Source: Caldilineaceae bacterium (GTDB taxonomy: Bacteria > Chloroflexota > Anaerolineae > Caldilineales > Caldilineaceae). From it: a stretch of 61,019 nucleotides of DNA. Below the pieces are notes generated by a model. That model was not told where the DNA came from and did no database searches. It saw only the letters and a list, made by a program, of their open reading frames with translations. Below, piece by piece: positions 15,906 to 24,885 of the stretch; the stretch's first letter is position 1; every line of letters begins with the position of its first letter. The DNA is taken from the NCBI GenBank assembly GCA_026989655.1, contig JALSIX010000084.1, positions 1-61,019 of the forward strand, in the 5' to 3' direction. The position numbers were made by a program, and so were the translations under genes.

Positions 15906-17252
15906 ATGAAGCGACTCTCCGTAGTGTTGGCGGTCCTGTCGATCTTCGCCCTGGTCCTCTCTGCCTGTGCCCCGGCGGCCGCGCCGCCGGCCGGGGAGCA
16001 GCCGGCCGCGGAACAGCCGGCAGAGCAGCCCGCGGAGGCACCGGCCGAAGAGCCTGCCGAGGAGAAGGCCATGGAGATCCAGCCGGTCAAGATCGGCGTC
16101 ATGATCCCCTTGACCGGTGCCCTGTCCGAGTTCGGCCCCAACTTCCAGAAGGCCGCAGAGCTGGCCCAGAAGCACCTGGCCGAGGCCGGCTACGAGATCG
16201 AGCTGGTCTTCGGCGACACCGAGACCAACGCGATCCCGGCCGTGGAGACGGCCCGGCAGCTGGTGGAGGTGGAGGGGGTCCACGCGCTGGTCGGGGCAGC
16301 GGCCAGCGGCGTGACCGTGCCCATCGCCGAGTCGGTGACCATCCCCAACCAGGTGCCCCAGATCTCCTACGCCTCCACATCGCCCCTGATCACCAACCTG
16401 CCCGCGGACGAGGGCCAGGACTTCCTCTTCCGGACCGCGGCCTCGGACGCGCTCCAGGGCGTGGTGCTGGCCAGCCTGGCCCAGGCCCAGGGCTTCGAGA
16501 AGGTCGCGGTCCTCTACGTGAACAACCCCTACGGCCAGGGGCTGACCGACGTGTTCAAGGCGAACTTCGAGGAGATGGGCGGCACGGTGACCGCGGCCAT
16601 CCCCCACGACGAGAACCCCGCCCCCACCTACCAGGCCGAGCTCGCCCAGGCCGCGGAGGGTGAGCCGGACGCCCTGGCCGCCATCAGCTATCCCGGCCAC
16701 GCGACGGTCTACCTCCGCGAGGCCCTGGAGGCCGGCCTCTTCGACCAGTTCCTCTTCGTAGACGGCACCAAGTCCATGGAGATCGTCTCCGCCGTGGGCG
16801 CAGAGCCCCTGGAGGGCATGTGTGGCACGGCCGGCGGCTCCGAGGAGACCCCCTCCCTGGACCTCTTCAACCAGGCCTACGAGGCCGAGTACGGGGAACT
16901 GCCCCCCCTGCCCTTCATGACCAACACCTACGACGCGGTGGTCATCGCGGCCCTGGCCGCGTACGAGGCCCAGATCCAGGGGCAGGAGCTCTCCGGTGTG
17001 GCGGTCCGGGATCACCTGCGCAGCGTGGCCAACCCGGGCGGTGAGGTGGTGACCCCCGGCGTGGAGGGCATGCGCAAGGCCCTGCAGCTGCTGGCCGAGG
17101 GCCAGGAGATCAACTACGAGGGCGCGGCCGGCTCCGAGGACTTCGACGAGTTCGGCGACGTGGTCACCCCCATCGAGATCTGGTGCTACGAGGGCGGCGA
17201 GCTGGTGACCAAGCAGTTGGTCCGCCCGGGCGAGGCGATCCAGCTGGACTGA
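15906..17252 (+). CDS. livJ: Branched-chain amino acid ABC transporter substrate-binding lipoprotein
   Basis: Extracytoplasmic receptor of a Leu/Ile/Val-type (HAAT) ABC importer, 448 residues. The lipoprotein signal ends VLSAC (Cys21). A flexible Pro/Ala/Glu linker of about 30 residues follows, then the type I periplasmic-binding fold starting KIGVMIPLTGALSEFG and including LVGAAASGVTVP and YVNNPYGQGLTD. The ATG at 15906 follows GAGGAGGG. The actual ligand may be another amino acid or amide, since this family is broad. It faces the livGFHM genes, which converge on it, and has its own strong promoter and a 12-bp terminal hairpin. Confidence 0.85.
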   Translation: MKRLSVVLAVLSIFALVLSACAPAAAPPAGEQPAAEQPAEQPAEAPAEEPAEEKAMEIQPVKIGVMIPLTGALSEFGPNFQKAAELAQKHLAEAGYEIELVFGDTETNAIPAVETARQLVEVEGVHALVGAAASGVTVPIAESVTIPNQVPQISYASTSPLITNLPADEGQDFLFRTAASDALQGVVLASLAQAQGFEKVAVLYVNNPYGQGLTDVFKANFEEMGGTVTAAIPHDENPAPTYQAELAQAAEGEPDALAAISYPGHATVYLREALEAGLFDQFLFVDGTKSMEIVSAVGAEPLEGMCGTAGGSEETPSLDLFNQAYEAEYGELPPLPFMTNTYDAVVIAALAAYEAQIQGQELSGVAVRDHLRSVANPGGEVVTPGVEGMRKALQLLAEGQEINYEGAAGSEDFDEFGDVVTPIEIWCYEGGELVTKQLVRPGEAIQLD

Positions 17253-17294
17253 GGGACTGACCGGGACCCAGAAGCCTATCCGCCGAGACACCAC

Positions 17295-17322
17295 AGCGCC
17301 CCGACCGAACGGTCGGGGCGCT
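17295..17322. terminator. GC-rich hairpin between livJ and livM
   Basis: Perfect 12-bp arms AGCGCCCCGACC (17295-17306) and GGTCGGGGCGCT (17311-17322) around a GAAC loop, about 40 bp after the livJ stop. No T-run follows on either strand. It probably ends or protects both convergent transcripts. Confidence 0.65.
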
Positions 17323-17402
17323 CGCATTCCGGTTCCCGATCGCCCCCTTGGGGAACAACAGGAGGGCAGGAGGGCGACGGTGCGCGCCCTCGGAAGCTCA
17401 GC

Positions 17403-18380
17403 TCATGTCAGGCGGGAGACCTCCTTTTCCTCGCCCAACAGGCCCTGGGGCCGGGTCAACAGGATGAAGAGCAGGAGCAGGCCGATGAGCAGGAGGCGGA
17501 TGTAGGGCGCCTGGGCAGAGAACTCCACCGGCACCACCTGGCGGATGAGGTAGGCGCTGCCCGACCAGATGGCCCACACGATGAAGGCCCCCAGGATGGC
17601 CCCCTTGTTGTTGCCGCTGCCCCCCAAGATCAGCATGACCCAGACCACGAAGGTGCCGAACAGGGGCGTGAACACGCTGGGCTGGATGGCCCGGGCAAAG
17701 TGGGCGTAGAGGGCCCCACCGATGCCCATGATCACCGCGCCCAGCACCAGGGACTGCATCTTGAAGCGGAAGACATCCTTGCCCACGGTCTCGGGCACCA
17801 CCTCGTCCTCCCGGATGGCCCGCAGCACCCGCCCCCAGGGAGAGCGGATCCCCCGCTCCAACGCCAGGTAGATCAGGACCATCAGCAGGATCACGATGAC
17901 CAGGTAGAAGAAGTTGTAGAAGTTCGGCGGCATCCCCCGCTCGATGAGCCACTCCCGAAGGGGCTGCTTGATGCCCACCAGGCCCTGGGGCCCGTTGGCC
18001 AGCCATCGGGCGTTGTTGAAGATCAGGCGGATGGTCTCGGAGATGCCGATGGTGGCGATGGCCAGGTAGTCCTCCCGGAGGCGCAGGGTGGGGAAGCCGA
18101 TGATCCACGCCACCAGGCCGGACACGATCCCCGCGGCCAGGACCCCCACCAGGAAGGGCTGGTCCAGGCCAAAGGCCTGTTCCACGTACTGGGCCTGGAC
18201 CCCTGCGGGCATGGGGCTGGTCACCAGCGCGGAGGTGTACGCGCCCACCGCGAAGAACCCCGCGATGCCGATGTTGAAGAGCCCCGTGTAGCCCCAGTGG
18301 ACGTTCAGGGCCAGGGACATGATGGCGAAGATGCCGGCCATGGCCAGAAAGCCGGCCGTGAAGGTCAGGATCCCGGTCAT
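17403..18380 (-). CDS. livM: Branched-chain amino acid ABC transporter permease LivM
   Basis: One of two inner-membrane permeases of the HAAT-type importer, 325 residues with about eight to nine hydrophobic segments. Family features include the N-terminal LALNVHWGYTGLFNIGIAGFFAVGAY and the coupling stretch SPWGRVLRAIREDE near the middle, followed by GAVIMGIGGALYAHF. The ATG at 18380 overlaps the livH stop (ATGA), so the two are translationally coupled. Last gene of livGFHM. Confidence 0.9.
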   Translation of the reverse strand: MTGILTFTAGFLAMAGIFAIMSLALNVHWGYTGLFNIGIAGFFAVGAYTSALVTSPMPAGVQAQYVEQAFGLDQPFLVGVLAAGIVSGLVAWIIGFPTLRLREDYLAIATIGISETIRLIFNNARWLANGPQGLVGIKQPLREWLIERGMPPNFYNFFYLVIVILLMVLIYLALERGIRSPWGRVLRAIREDEVVPETVGKDVFRFKMQSLVLGAVIMGIGGALYAHFARAIQPSVFTPLFGTFVVWVMLILGGSGNNKGAILGAFIVWAIWSGSAYLIRQVVPVEFSAQAPYIRLLLIGLLLLFILLTRPQGLLGEEKEVSRLT

Positions 18381-19291
18381 GAGGACTTGCTCCCCCCGAA
18401 GATGCCCTGGGGCCGCACCAACAGCACCAGGATCATGATGATGAAGGCCACCGCAGGCTTGTAGGACGGGCTCATGAACGCGGTGGAGACCTGTTGCACC
18501 ACTCCCAGGATGAGCCCCCCGGCCAGCGCGCCGTAGGCGTTGCCGATGCCCCCCAGGATCACCGCGGCGAAGAGGGGCAGGAGCATGAGCCAGCCCATCT
18601 CCGGCCGCACCTGGCTGTCGATGCCCAACAGGATGCCGGCCGCCGCGGCCATGGCCCCGCCGATGAACCAGGTCAGGGTGATCATCCGCTCTGTGGCGAT
18701 GCCGGAGACCCGGGCCAGATCCGGGTTGTCGGCCAGGGCCCGCAGGGCCTTGCCCGTCTTGGTCCGCTGGAGAAAGGTGTAGAGCCCTACCACCATGGCC
18801 CAGGCCACCACCAGCACCACCACCTGATCCGGCCGGAGGGTGATGCCCAGGGGAAGCTTCCAGGTGGTCCGCAGCCCCTGGGAGTAGAAGTGGAAGTCGG
18901 CCCCCCACAGGATGTAGATGACGCTGCGCATGACGAAGGCCACGGCCAAGGCCGCGATGGCCAGCATGATGGGGCGCACCCGACGCTCCCGCAGGCGCCG
19001 GTAGACCAGCCGATCCGCTGCGATGGCCGCCAGCCCCGTGACCCCCATCGCGGGCAGGAAGGAGACCAGCATCACCCAGCCGAAGGAAAGGGGACCGATG
19101 GGCGTGTCCACCAGGCCCAGGGCCGGGAAGATCGTGGCCGTCATCAGCAGGGCAATGTACGCCCCCAGGGTCATCATGTCGCCGTGGGCGAAGTTGCCGA
19201 AGTTGACGATGCCGTAGAGCAGGGTCAGCCCTACCGCTCCCAAGGTGATGATGCTGCCCAAGATGATTCCGGACACAACGAGATTGGCCAT
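18377..19291 (-). CDS. livH: Branched-chain amino acid ABC transporter permease LivH
   Basis: Partner permease of LivM, 304 residues, strongly hydrophobic. The start MANLVVSGIILGSIITLGAV and the stretch YGIVNFGNFAHGDMMTLGAY are diagnostic of LivH. RTKTGKALRALADNPDLARVSGI is the ATPase-coupling loop, and LGGIGNAYGALAGGLILG the conserved C-terminal motif. It lies a few bases downstream of livF and overlaps livM by four bases. Confidence 0.92.
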   Translation of the reverse strand: MANLVVSGIILGSIITLGAVGLTLLYGIVNFGNFAHGDMMTLGAYIALLMTATIFPALGLVDTPIGPLSFGWVMLVSFLPAMGVTGLAAIAADRLVYRRLRERRVRPIMLAIAALAVAFVMRSVIYILWGADFHFYSQGLRTTWKLPLGITLRPDQVVVLVVAWAMVVGLYTFLQRTKTGKALRALADNPDLARVSGIATERMITLTWFIGGAMAAAAGILLGIDSQVRPEMGWLMLLPLFAAVILGGIGNAYGALAGGLILGVVQQVSTAFMSPSYKPAVAFIIMILVLLVRPQGIFGGSKSS

Positions 19292-19297
19292 CGCGGG

Positions 19298-20023
19298 TTA
19301 CCCTCCCAGGAAGAGACGTCCGATCTCCTCGTTCGCCAACAGTTCCCGACCGGTGCCCTCCACCCGGTTGCGGCCGTCCACCAGGACATAGCCCCGGTGG
19401 CTGATCTCCAGGGCTTTGCGGGCGTTCTGCTCCACCATGAGAATGGTGACCCCGGCCTGGCGGTTGATGTTCACCACGGTCTCGAAGATCAGCTCCACCA
19501 CCAGAGGGGCCAGGCCGGCCGAGGGCTCGTCCAACAGGAGCATCTGGGGCTCCAGCATCATGGCCCGACCGAAGGCCACCATCTGGCGCATGCCACCGCT
19601 GAGCTTGCCTGCAGGGGTCCTCCGCCGATCCGCGATCTCCGGGAACATCTGGTAGATCCTCTCCATCTGGGGCCGGAAGTCGTCCTCCCGCAGGTAGGCC
19701 CCCATCTCCAGGTTCTCCTCCACGGTGAGGCTGGGAAAGATGTTCTCCACCTGGGGCACGTAGGAGATCCCCCGCCGCACGATCTGTTCCGGCGGCAGGG
19801 CAGTGATGGGCTCGCCGTCGAAGACCACCTGGCCGGACCAGGCCGGCACCAGGCCGAAGATGGTCTTGATCACCGTGGACTTGCCGGCTCCATTGGGCCC
19901 GATCAGGGAGACGATCTCCCCCCGGTCCACATGCAGGGTCACCCCGTGGAGGATCTCCATCTCCCCATAGCCCGAGACCACGTCCGCGACCTCCAGGAGC
20001 CGCCCGCTGCCGTTCTCGGTCAT
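19298..20023 (-). CDS. livF: Branched-chain amino acid ABC transporter ATP-binding protein LivF
   Basis: ATPase subunit, 241 residues. Walker A GPNGAGKSTVI, the LivF-type YVPQVENIFPSLTVEENL Q-loop, signature LSGGMRQMVAFGRAMM, Walker B LLLDEPSAGLAP and VEQNARKAL H-loop region variant typical of LivF. The ATG at 20023 overlaps the livG stop (ATGA). The signature has Met where most have Gln (LSGGM), which is common in this subfamily. Confidence 0.92.
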   Translation of the reverse strand: MTENGSGRLLEVADVVSGYGEMEILHGVTLHVDRGEIVSLIGPNGAGKSTVIKTIFGLVPAWSGQVVFDGEPITALPPEQIVRRGISYVPQVENIFPSLTVEENLEMGAYLREDDFRPQMERIYQMFPEIADRRRTPAGKLSGGMRQMVAFGRAMMLEPQMLLLDEPSAGLAPLVVELIFETVVNINRQAGVTILMVEQNARKALEISHRGYVLVDGRNRVEGTGRELLANEEIGRLFLGG

Positions 20024-20829
20024 CGGTACTGACCTCCCAGGTAGGCCTCCAACACGTCCGGGTTCCGTCGGATCTCCTCCGGGGTGCCCTCGGCCAACAG
20101 GGCACCGCTGCTCATGACAATGACCCGCTCGCACACGCTCATGATCAGGTCCATATCGTGTTCGATGAGGAAGATGGTCACCCCCCGCTCCTCCACCAGC
20201 CGTCGGATGTAGCCCACCAACTGCTTCATCAGGGTCGGGTTCACCCCCGCGCCCGGCTCGTCCAACAGGATCAGATCCGGGTCGGCCATCATGGTGCGGG
20301 CCAGCTCCAGGAGCTTCTTCTGGCCGCCGGAGAGGTTGGCCGCGTACTCGTTCTGCAGCCGGCTCAACCCCACGAAATCCAGCACGGCCAGGGCCTTCTC
20401 CCGGATCTCCCGTTCCTGGGCCCGGACCATGTCCGGCCGCAGCCAGGTGTAGAACAGGTTCTCGCCCCGCTGGCCCGACGGCACCAGCATCAGGTTCTCC
20501 AGCACGGTCATGAGCTTCAGCTCCCGGGCCACCTGGAAGGTCCGGGTAAGCCCCCGATGGAAGATGGCGTGGGGCGGGAGACCTGCGATGTCCTCCCCCT
20601 TGAAGAAGATCTCCCCCCGATCCGGCCGGTAGAAGCCGGAGATCAGGTTGAAGGTGGTGGTCTTGCCCGCGCCGTTGGGACCGATGAGCCCGGTGATGAT
20701 GCCGGGCTGGACCTGGAAGGTGACGCCGTTGACGGCCATCAGGCCGCCGAAGCTCTTGTAGAGGTTCCGGACCCGGAGGATGGGGGTGCTCCGTCCGTTC
20801 TGCTGGGTGGACCCGTTCTGGGTTGACAA
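20020..20829 (-). CDS. livG: Branched-chain amino acid ABC transporter ATP-binding protein LivG
   Basis: ATPase subunit of the HAAT importer. Walker [38 protein letters not shown] (typical LivG), signature [16 protein letters not shown], Walker [12 protein letters not shown], and [16 protein letters not shown] switch region. I place the start at TTG 20829 because GGAGGG lies about 8 nt upstream, giving 269 residues. An upstream in-frame ATG at 20874 would add 15 residues of basic, non-family sequence. First gene of livGFHM, under the promoter at 20927-20899. Confidence 0.88.
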   Translation of the reverse strand: MSTQNGSTQQNGRSTPILRVRNLYKSFGGLMAVNGVTFQVQPGIITGLIGPNGAGKTTTFNLISGFYRPDRGEIFFKGEDIAGLPPHAIFHRGLTRTFQVARELKLMTVLENLMLVPSGQRGENLFYTWLRPDMVRAQEREIREKALAVLDFVGLSRLQNEYAANLSGGQKKLLELARTMMADPDLILLDEPGAGVNPTLMKQLVGYIRRLVEERGVTIFLIEHDMDLIMSVCERVIVMSSGALLAEGTPEEIRRNPDVLEAYLGGQYR

Positions 20830-20898
20830 GTTCTTCCCTCCGTCTCTGCGTCGCGGAAGATGGGGTACAGACATCCAGGGTGCGGGGGGTTGTCCCGC

Positions 20899-20927
20899 AT
20901 TATATGGAGAGTGGGACGTTTGGACAA
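20899..20927 (-). promoter_or_regulatory. Sigma70 promoter for livGFHM
   Basis: On the minus strand TTGTCC (20927-20922), 17-bp spacer, then TATAAT (20904-20899). Transcription should begin near 20892, about 60 nt before the livG start. Confidence 0.7.
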
Positions 20928-21025
20928 ACCCGCGGAGCCGACAGGAAAAGGCCCTGCCCGGGAACAGGCCCGCCGGATGGGGTCGGCCCCCTGAGCGGAG
21001 CAGCCCCGACCCACCGCCCCCCGGG

Positions 21026-21655
21026 TCATCGGGAATCCGGGCCCTGGCCAGGGGGCTGGGCCAGCCACCGGGCCAGCACCCTGCGGGCCGCGGCCGCGGC
21101 CCGGGCCCGATGGCTGATGCGGTTCTTCTCTGCCGGGGAAAGCTCGGCCAGGGTACGGCCCCGATCGGGCAGGTAGAAGATCGGATCGTAGCCGAAGCCA
21201 TGGGTTCCCCGGGGCGTGTGGATGATCTGGCCCTCCAAGGTACCGTGGCACACGGCCTCCTGGCCGTCCTCCGGGCGCACCAGGGCCACCGCACAGCGGA
21301 AACGGGCCCTCCAGGGCCGGGGATGGCCCTGGAGTTCGGCCAGGAGCCGATAGCAGCGCTCCTGATCGGTGGCATCGGGCCCCGCGTAGCGGGCCGAATG
21401 GATGCCAGGCCGTCCTCCCAGAGCGTCCACCTCCAGGCCACTGTCATCGGCCCAGGTCCACAGCCCGGTCCGCGCGGCGTAGGCCCGGGCCTTCCGCTCC
21501 GCGTTCTCCTGGAAGGTGGACCCCGTCTCCTCCACCGCCTCCTGGATGCCCAGGTCTGCCAGAGAGACCAGCGCCAGGGGGAGATCGGCCAGGAGCGCTC
21601 GGTATTCCCGTACCTTGCCCGGGTTGTGGGTCGCGATCAAGAGCTGTCGAGCCAT
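21026..21655 (-). CDS. rdgB: XTP/dITP diphosphatase (RdgB/HAM1 family)
   Basis: House-cleaning pyrophosphatase that removes dITP, XTP and related deaminated purine nucleotides. The 209 residues begin [22 protein letters not shown], the SxNxxK-type nucleotide-binding start, with [25 protein letters not shown] in the middle and GFGYDPIFY and the [11 protein letters not shown] motif near the C-terminus. All diagnostic motifs are present. It is divergent from prs and upstream of livG on the same strand, with a separate promoter between. Confidence 0.94.
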   Translation of the reverse strand: MARQLLIATHNPGKVREYRALLADLPLALVSLADLGIQEAVEETGSTFQENAERKARAYAARTGLWTWADDSGLEVDALGGRPGIHSARYAGPDATDQERCYRLLAELQGHPRPWRARFRCAVALVRPEDGQEAVCHGTLEGQIIHTPRGTHGFGYDPIFYLPDRGRTLAELSPAEKNRISHRARAAAAARRVLARWLAQPPGQGPDSR

Positions 21656-21677
21656 GGCATCCCCTCCGATGGACGAT

Positions 21678-21723
21678 GGGACCGGAGACGGGGGACAGTC
21701 CCCCGACATCGGGTCCCGTTTTT
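21678..21723 (+). terminator. Stem-loop followed by T5, abutting the prs promoter
   Basis: Nested arms: GGGACC (21678-21683) with GGTCCC (21712-21717) outside, and CGGGGGA (21689-21695) with TCCCCCG (21699-21705) inside. These are followed by GTTTTTG, with the T-run at 21719-21723. It has the shape of an intrinsic terminator in the plus direction, yet no plus-strand gene ends here. The last T residues are part of the prs -35 element. On the minus strand it would lie in the rdgB leader. Confidence 0.4.
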
Positions 21724-21751
21724 GACCCCGCCAACTGACGTATCCTATAAT
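21722..21751 (+). promoter_or_regulatory. Sigma70 promoter for prs
   Basis: TTGACC (21722-21727), 18-bp spacer, TATAAT (21746-21751). Leader of about 55 nt to the prs start. Confidence 0.7.
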
Positions 21752-21811
21752 GCACCCGCAGGACCCAGGCGCCAAACCGTCCCGCCACCTCTGTATTGGA
21801 GTTGGGCCCCC

Positions 21812-22762
21812 ATGTCCCACCACCCACTGCGGATCTTCACCGGCTCGGCCCACCCCGACCTGGCCCAGGAGATCGCGGATATCCTGGGCGTTGCCCTGGG
21901 CAAGTCCACCACCCGACACCTGCCCGACTCGGAGATCCACGTGATGATCGACGAGGTGGTGCGGGACCAGGACATCTTCCTGATCCAGCCCTGCAGCGTG
22001 CCGGTGAACGACAACCTGATGGAGCTGTGCCTCTACATCGACGCGTTCCGCCGGGCCAGTGCCCACAGCATCAGCGTGGTGGTGCCCTACTACCCCTACA
22101 GCCGCCAGGAACGCATGGCCCGGGGCCGAGAGGCCATCAGCGCCCGGGTGGTGGCCAACATCCTGGAGATGCTGGGCGCGTCCCGGATCATCTTCGTGGA
22201 CATCCACGCCCGGGCCATCCAGGGCTTCTTCAACATCCCGGTGGATCCCCTGAGCGCGGTGCCGCTCCTGGCCGACTACTTCCGCCAGCCCCAGTTCGAG
22301 AACGCGGCCATCGTCAGCCCCGATGTGGGCCGGGCCAGCATGGCAGGCCGCTACGCGGAGCTGCTGAACCTGCCCCTGGTGGTGATGCACAAGCGCCGCC
22401 TGAGCTTCACCGCCGCGGAGACCACCCACGTGGTGGGGGACATCGCAGGCCGACGGCCCATCGTCATCGACGACATGATGGCCAGCGGAAGTGTCCTCAA
22501 GCAGGTGGACGCGCTCTACGAGCGGGGGGCCGAGGGAAAGGCCTACTTCGCGGTCACCCACGGCATCCTCCTGCCATCGGCCCTGGAACGCCTCTACGCG
22601 GACGATCGGATCGAGAAGCTGGTGGTGACCAATACCATCCCCATTCCCCCGGAGAAACGGGGCCCCAAGCTGGAGGTCCTCTCGGTGGCCCCGTTGCTGG
22701 CCGAGATCATCCTCCGCATCCACCAGGGCCGCAGCATCTCGGAAAAGCTCGTCCTGGTGTAG
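21812..22762 (+). CDS. prs: Ribose-phosphate pyrophosphokinase
   Basis: Makes phosphoribosyl pyrophosphate from ribose-5-phosphate and ATP for nucleotide, histidine and tryptophan synthesis. The 316-residue protein matches the family length. Motifs: [14 protein letters not shown] at the N-terminus, [14 protein letters not shown] flexible loop region, [20 protein letters not shown], and the PRPP-binding loop [12 protein letters not shown] near 222. The usual VDDMIDTGGT loop is thus slightly altered ([10 protein letters not shown]), as in some divergent Prs proteins. It carries its own promoter. The bactofilin gene follows within 25 bp. Confidence 0.9.
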   Translation: MSHHPLRIFTGSAHPDLAQEIADILGVALGKSTTRHLPDSEIHVMIDEVVRDQDIFLIQPCSVPVNDNLMELCLYIDAFRRASAHSISVVVPYYPYSRQERMARGREAISARVVANILEMLGASRIIFVDIHARAIQGFFNIPVDPLSAVPLLADYFRQPQFENAAIVSPDVGRASMAGRYAELLNLPLVVMHKRRLSFTAAETTHVVGDIAGRRPIVIDDMMASGSVLKQVDALYERGAEGKAYFAVTHGILLPSALERLYADDRIEKLVVTNTIPIPPEKRGPKLEVLSVAPLLAEIILRIHQGRSISEKLVLV

Positions 22763-22784
22763 CCCATTGACCGAGGAGAGTCCC

Positions 22785-23177
22785 GTGTTTCGCTCCCCTG
22801 CCCGACGCCCGGAACCCGATGCCATCGAGGTCATCATCGGTCCCCGTGCCACCTTCACCGGGGCCCTGCGCAACGACACCAGCATCCGGGTGGACGGGGT
22901 GGTGGAGGAGGGCTACCTGGAAACCCCGGCCAACATCATCCTCACCGAGACGGCCCAGGTCCACGGCGAGCTCCGCTGCCGGACGGTGAGCATCCGCGGC
23001 CGCTTCACCGGCACCATCCACGCCGATCGCGCGGAGCTGCTCAGCGGCTGTCACGTGGGCGGCGCCCTCTACGTGAACAGCTTCCTCCTGGACGAAGGAG
23101 CGCTGTTCGACGGCGAGCTCCACATGTTGGACGCCGCGGAATCCTCCCCCGCGCCCGCGGCGCCCGAGCCAAGCTAA
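22785..23177 (+). CDS. Bactofilin / polymer-forming protein (DUF583)
   Basis: Small beta-helical cytoskeletal protein, 130 residues. The core TSIRVDGVVEEGYLETPANIILTETAQVHGELRCRTVSIRGRFTG is split here only to note its repeated IRVDG, VHGEL and IRGRF turns, which give the bactofilin right-handed beta-helix. The C-terminus is Ala/Pro-rich. I choose GTG 22785 because GAGGAG lies 6 nt upstream; a TTG at 22767 has no such site. It is a few bases after prs and probably shares its transcript. Bactofilins form polymers that localise cell-wall or surface machinery; a role here is unknown. Confidence 0.75.
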   Translation: MFRSPARRPEPDAIEVIIGPRATFTGALRNDTSIRVDGVVEEGYLETPANIILTETAQVHGELRCRTVSIRGRFTGTIHADRAELLSGCHVGGALYVNSFLLDEGALFDGELHMLDAAESSPAPAAPEPS

Positions 23178-23213
23178 CCCCCCGGGATCCGTGCCCGGCT
23201 CCCGGGAGCACAT

Positions 23214-23283
23214 ATCCCAACGTTATCCCAAGAAATCCCAAGTCCGTCGGGCCTTTTCCCAAGATCTATCCCAACTTACCCAA
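23214..23283. promoter_or_regulatory. Six helix-phased (A/T)(T/A)CCCAA repeats
   Basis: Six copies of a TCCCAA/ACCCAA heptamer lie at 23214, 23225, 23235, 23256, 23268 and 23277. The steps are 11, 10, 21, 12 and 9 bp, close to whole helical turns, so all would face one side of the DNA. The array ends about 25 bp before the start of the duplicated amino acid binding protein. It looks like a multi-site operator; the binding protein is unknown. Confidence 0.55.
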
Positions 23284-23309
23284 ATCCCCGAGCGGAAGGA
23301 GGTATGGCC

Positions 23310-24872
23310 ATGCCACGTGACACCCGACGTCTCACCCTCTGGCTCTCCCTGTTCCTGGTGGCCCTCCTGGCCCTGGCCGGCTGCGCCGCGCCCGCCTCCC
23401 AGCCCCAGGCCGGCCCCGCCCAGGAACAGGCAGCAGAGCCCCCGGCGGAGGTGGCCGCGGACGCCTGCCTGGCCGACGGCACCGTGGTGGTGGGCACCAA
23501 CGCCGAGTACCGACCCTTCGAGTTCGTGGACGAAAACGGCAACATCGTCGGCTTCGACATCGACCTCATGGACGCCCTGGCCCAACGGGCCGGCTTCGAC
23601 GTCCAGTACGTCAACACCAAGTGGGACGGCATCTTCGTCGCCCTGGCCAACGGCGAGTTCGAGGCCGTCATCAGCGCCGTCACCATCACCCCAGAACGCG
23701 CCCAGGTCGTCGACTTCTCCGACCCCTACTTCAACGCCGGACAGGCCATCGCCGTCCGCGCCGACGACAACCGCATCCAGGGACCCGATGACCTCGACGA
23801 AAACATCGTCGTCGGCGTCCAGCTCGGCACCACCGGCGACATCTGGGTCACCGACAACACCAACGCCTCCGTCCAGCGCTTCGAGGAAACACCCCTGGCC
23901 ATCCAGGCCCTGGCCAACGGCGACGTGGATGCCGTGGTCGTCGACGCACCCACCCTGGCCGACTACATCCGCGCCAACCCCGAACTCAACCTCAAGATCG
24001 TCGGCGAACCCTTCACCGACGAACTCTACGGCATCGCCGTCCGCAAGGACTGCCCCAGCCTCCTCCAGGCCATCAACAACGCCCTCGCCCAGGTCCGGCA
24101 GGACGGCACCTACGACCAGATCTTCGACCAGTGGTTCGGCGTCCCCACCGTGGCTGAGGAGCCCCCGGCGGAGGTGGCCGCGGACGCCTGCCTGGCCGAC
24201 GGCACCGTGGTGGTGGGCACCAACGCCGAGTACCGACCCTTCGAGTTCGTGGACGAAAACGGCAACATCGTCGGCTTCGACATCGACCTCATGGACGCCC
24301 TGGCCCAACGGGCCGGCTTCGACGTCCAGTACGTCAACACCAAGTGGGACGGCATCTTCGTCGCCCTGGCCAACGGCGAGTTCGAGGCCGTCATCAGCGC
24401 CGTCACCATCACCCCAGAACGCGCCCAGGTCGTCGACTTCTCCGACCCCTACTTCAACGCCGGACAGGCCATCGCCGTCCGCGCCGACGACAACCGCATC
24501 CAGGGACCCGATGACCTCGACGAAAACATCGTCGTCGGCGTCCAGCTCGGCACCACCGGCGACATCTGGGTCACCGACAACACCAACGCCTCCGTCCAGC
24601 GCTTCGAGGAAACACCCCTGGCCATCCAGGCCCTGGCCAACGGCGACGTGGATGCCGTGGTCGTCGACGCACCCACCCTGGCCGACTACATCCGCGCCAA
24701 CCCCGAACTCAACCTCAAGATCGTCGGCGAACCCTTCACCGACGAACTCTACGGCATCGCCGTCCGCAAGGACTGCCCCAGCCTCCTCCAGGCCATCAAC
24801 AACGCCCTCGCCCAGGTCCGGCAGGACGGCACCTACGACCAGATCTTCGACCAGTGGTTCGGCGTCCAGTGA
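23310..24872 (+). CDS. Amino acid ABC transporter binding lipoprotein with two identical fused SBP domains
   Basis: A 520-residue lipoprotein (signal ending ALAGC, Cys25) with two tandem family 3 solute-binding domains (about 43-283 and 284-520). Each has GTNAEYRPFEFVDENGNIVGFDIDL-type sequence, AVISAVTITPERAQ and QLGTTGDIW, as in HisJ/GlnH-like receptors for polar amino acids. The two halves are encoded by a 709-bp direct repeat that I read as identical base for base, joined by a 14-bp linker. The start is ATG 23310, because the AAGGAGGT site ends directly at an earlier ATG (23304) and is 6 nt from this one. Valine codons inside the repeat are mostly GTC, whereas neighbours favour GTG. The permease follows, but no ATPase gene is nearby. 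Confidence 0.85.
   Translation: MPRDTRRLTLWLSLFLVALLALAGCAAPASQPQAGPAQEQAAEPPAEVAADACLADGTVVVGTNAEYRPFEFVDENGNIVGFDIDLMDALAQRAGFDVQYVNTKWDGIFVALANGEFEAVISAVTITPERAQVVDFSDPYFNAGQAIAVRADDNRIQGPDDLDENIVVGVQLGTTGDIWVTDNTNASVQRFEETPLAIQALANGDVDAVVVDAPTLADYIRANPELNLKIVGEPFTDELYGIAVRKDCPSLLQAINNALAQVRQDGTYDQIFDQWFGVPTVAEEPPAEVAADACLADGTVVVGTNAEYRPFEFVDENGNIVGFDIDLMDALAQRAGFDVQYVNTKWDGIFVALANGEFEAVISAVTITPERAQVVDFSDPYFNAGQAIAVRADDNRIQGPDDLDENIVVGVQLGTTGDIWVTDNTNASVQRFEETPLAIQALANGDVDAVVVDAPTLADYIRANPELNLKIVGEPFTDELYGIAVRKDCPSLLQAINNALAQVRQDGTYDQIFDQWFGVQ
23436..24867 (+). repeat. Perfect 709-bp tandem duplication
   Basis: Unit 1 is 23436-24144 and unit 2 is 24159-24867, offset 723 bp (241 codons), so the frame is kept. 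Reading both copies side by side I found no difference. The 14-bp linker CCCACCGTGGCTGA joins them. Confidence 0.9.
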
Positions 24873-24885
24873 CCGGAAACGGGAT

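Noticed and set aside
15409-15909. Plus-strand open frame across the livJ promoter region
   Set aside because: It overlaps a consensus promoter, palindromes and the livJ start, and has no family resemblance.
23310-24872. Two separate binding-protein genes rather than one fusion
   Set aside because: The frame is continuous through the 14-bp linker, with no stop and no second signal peptide.
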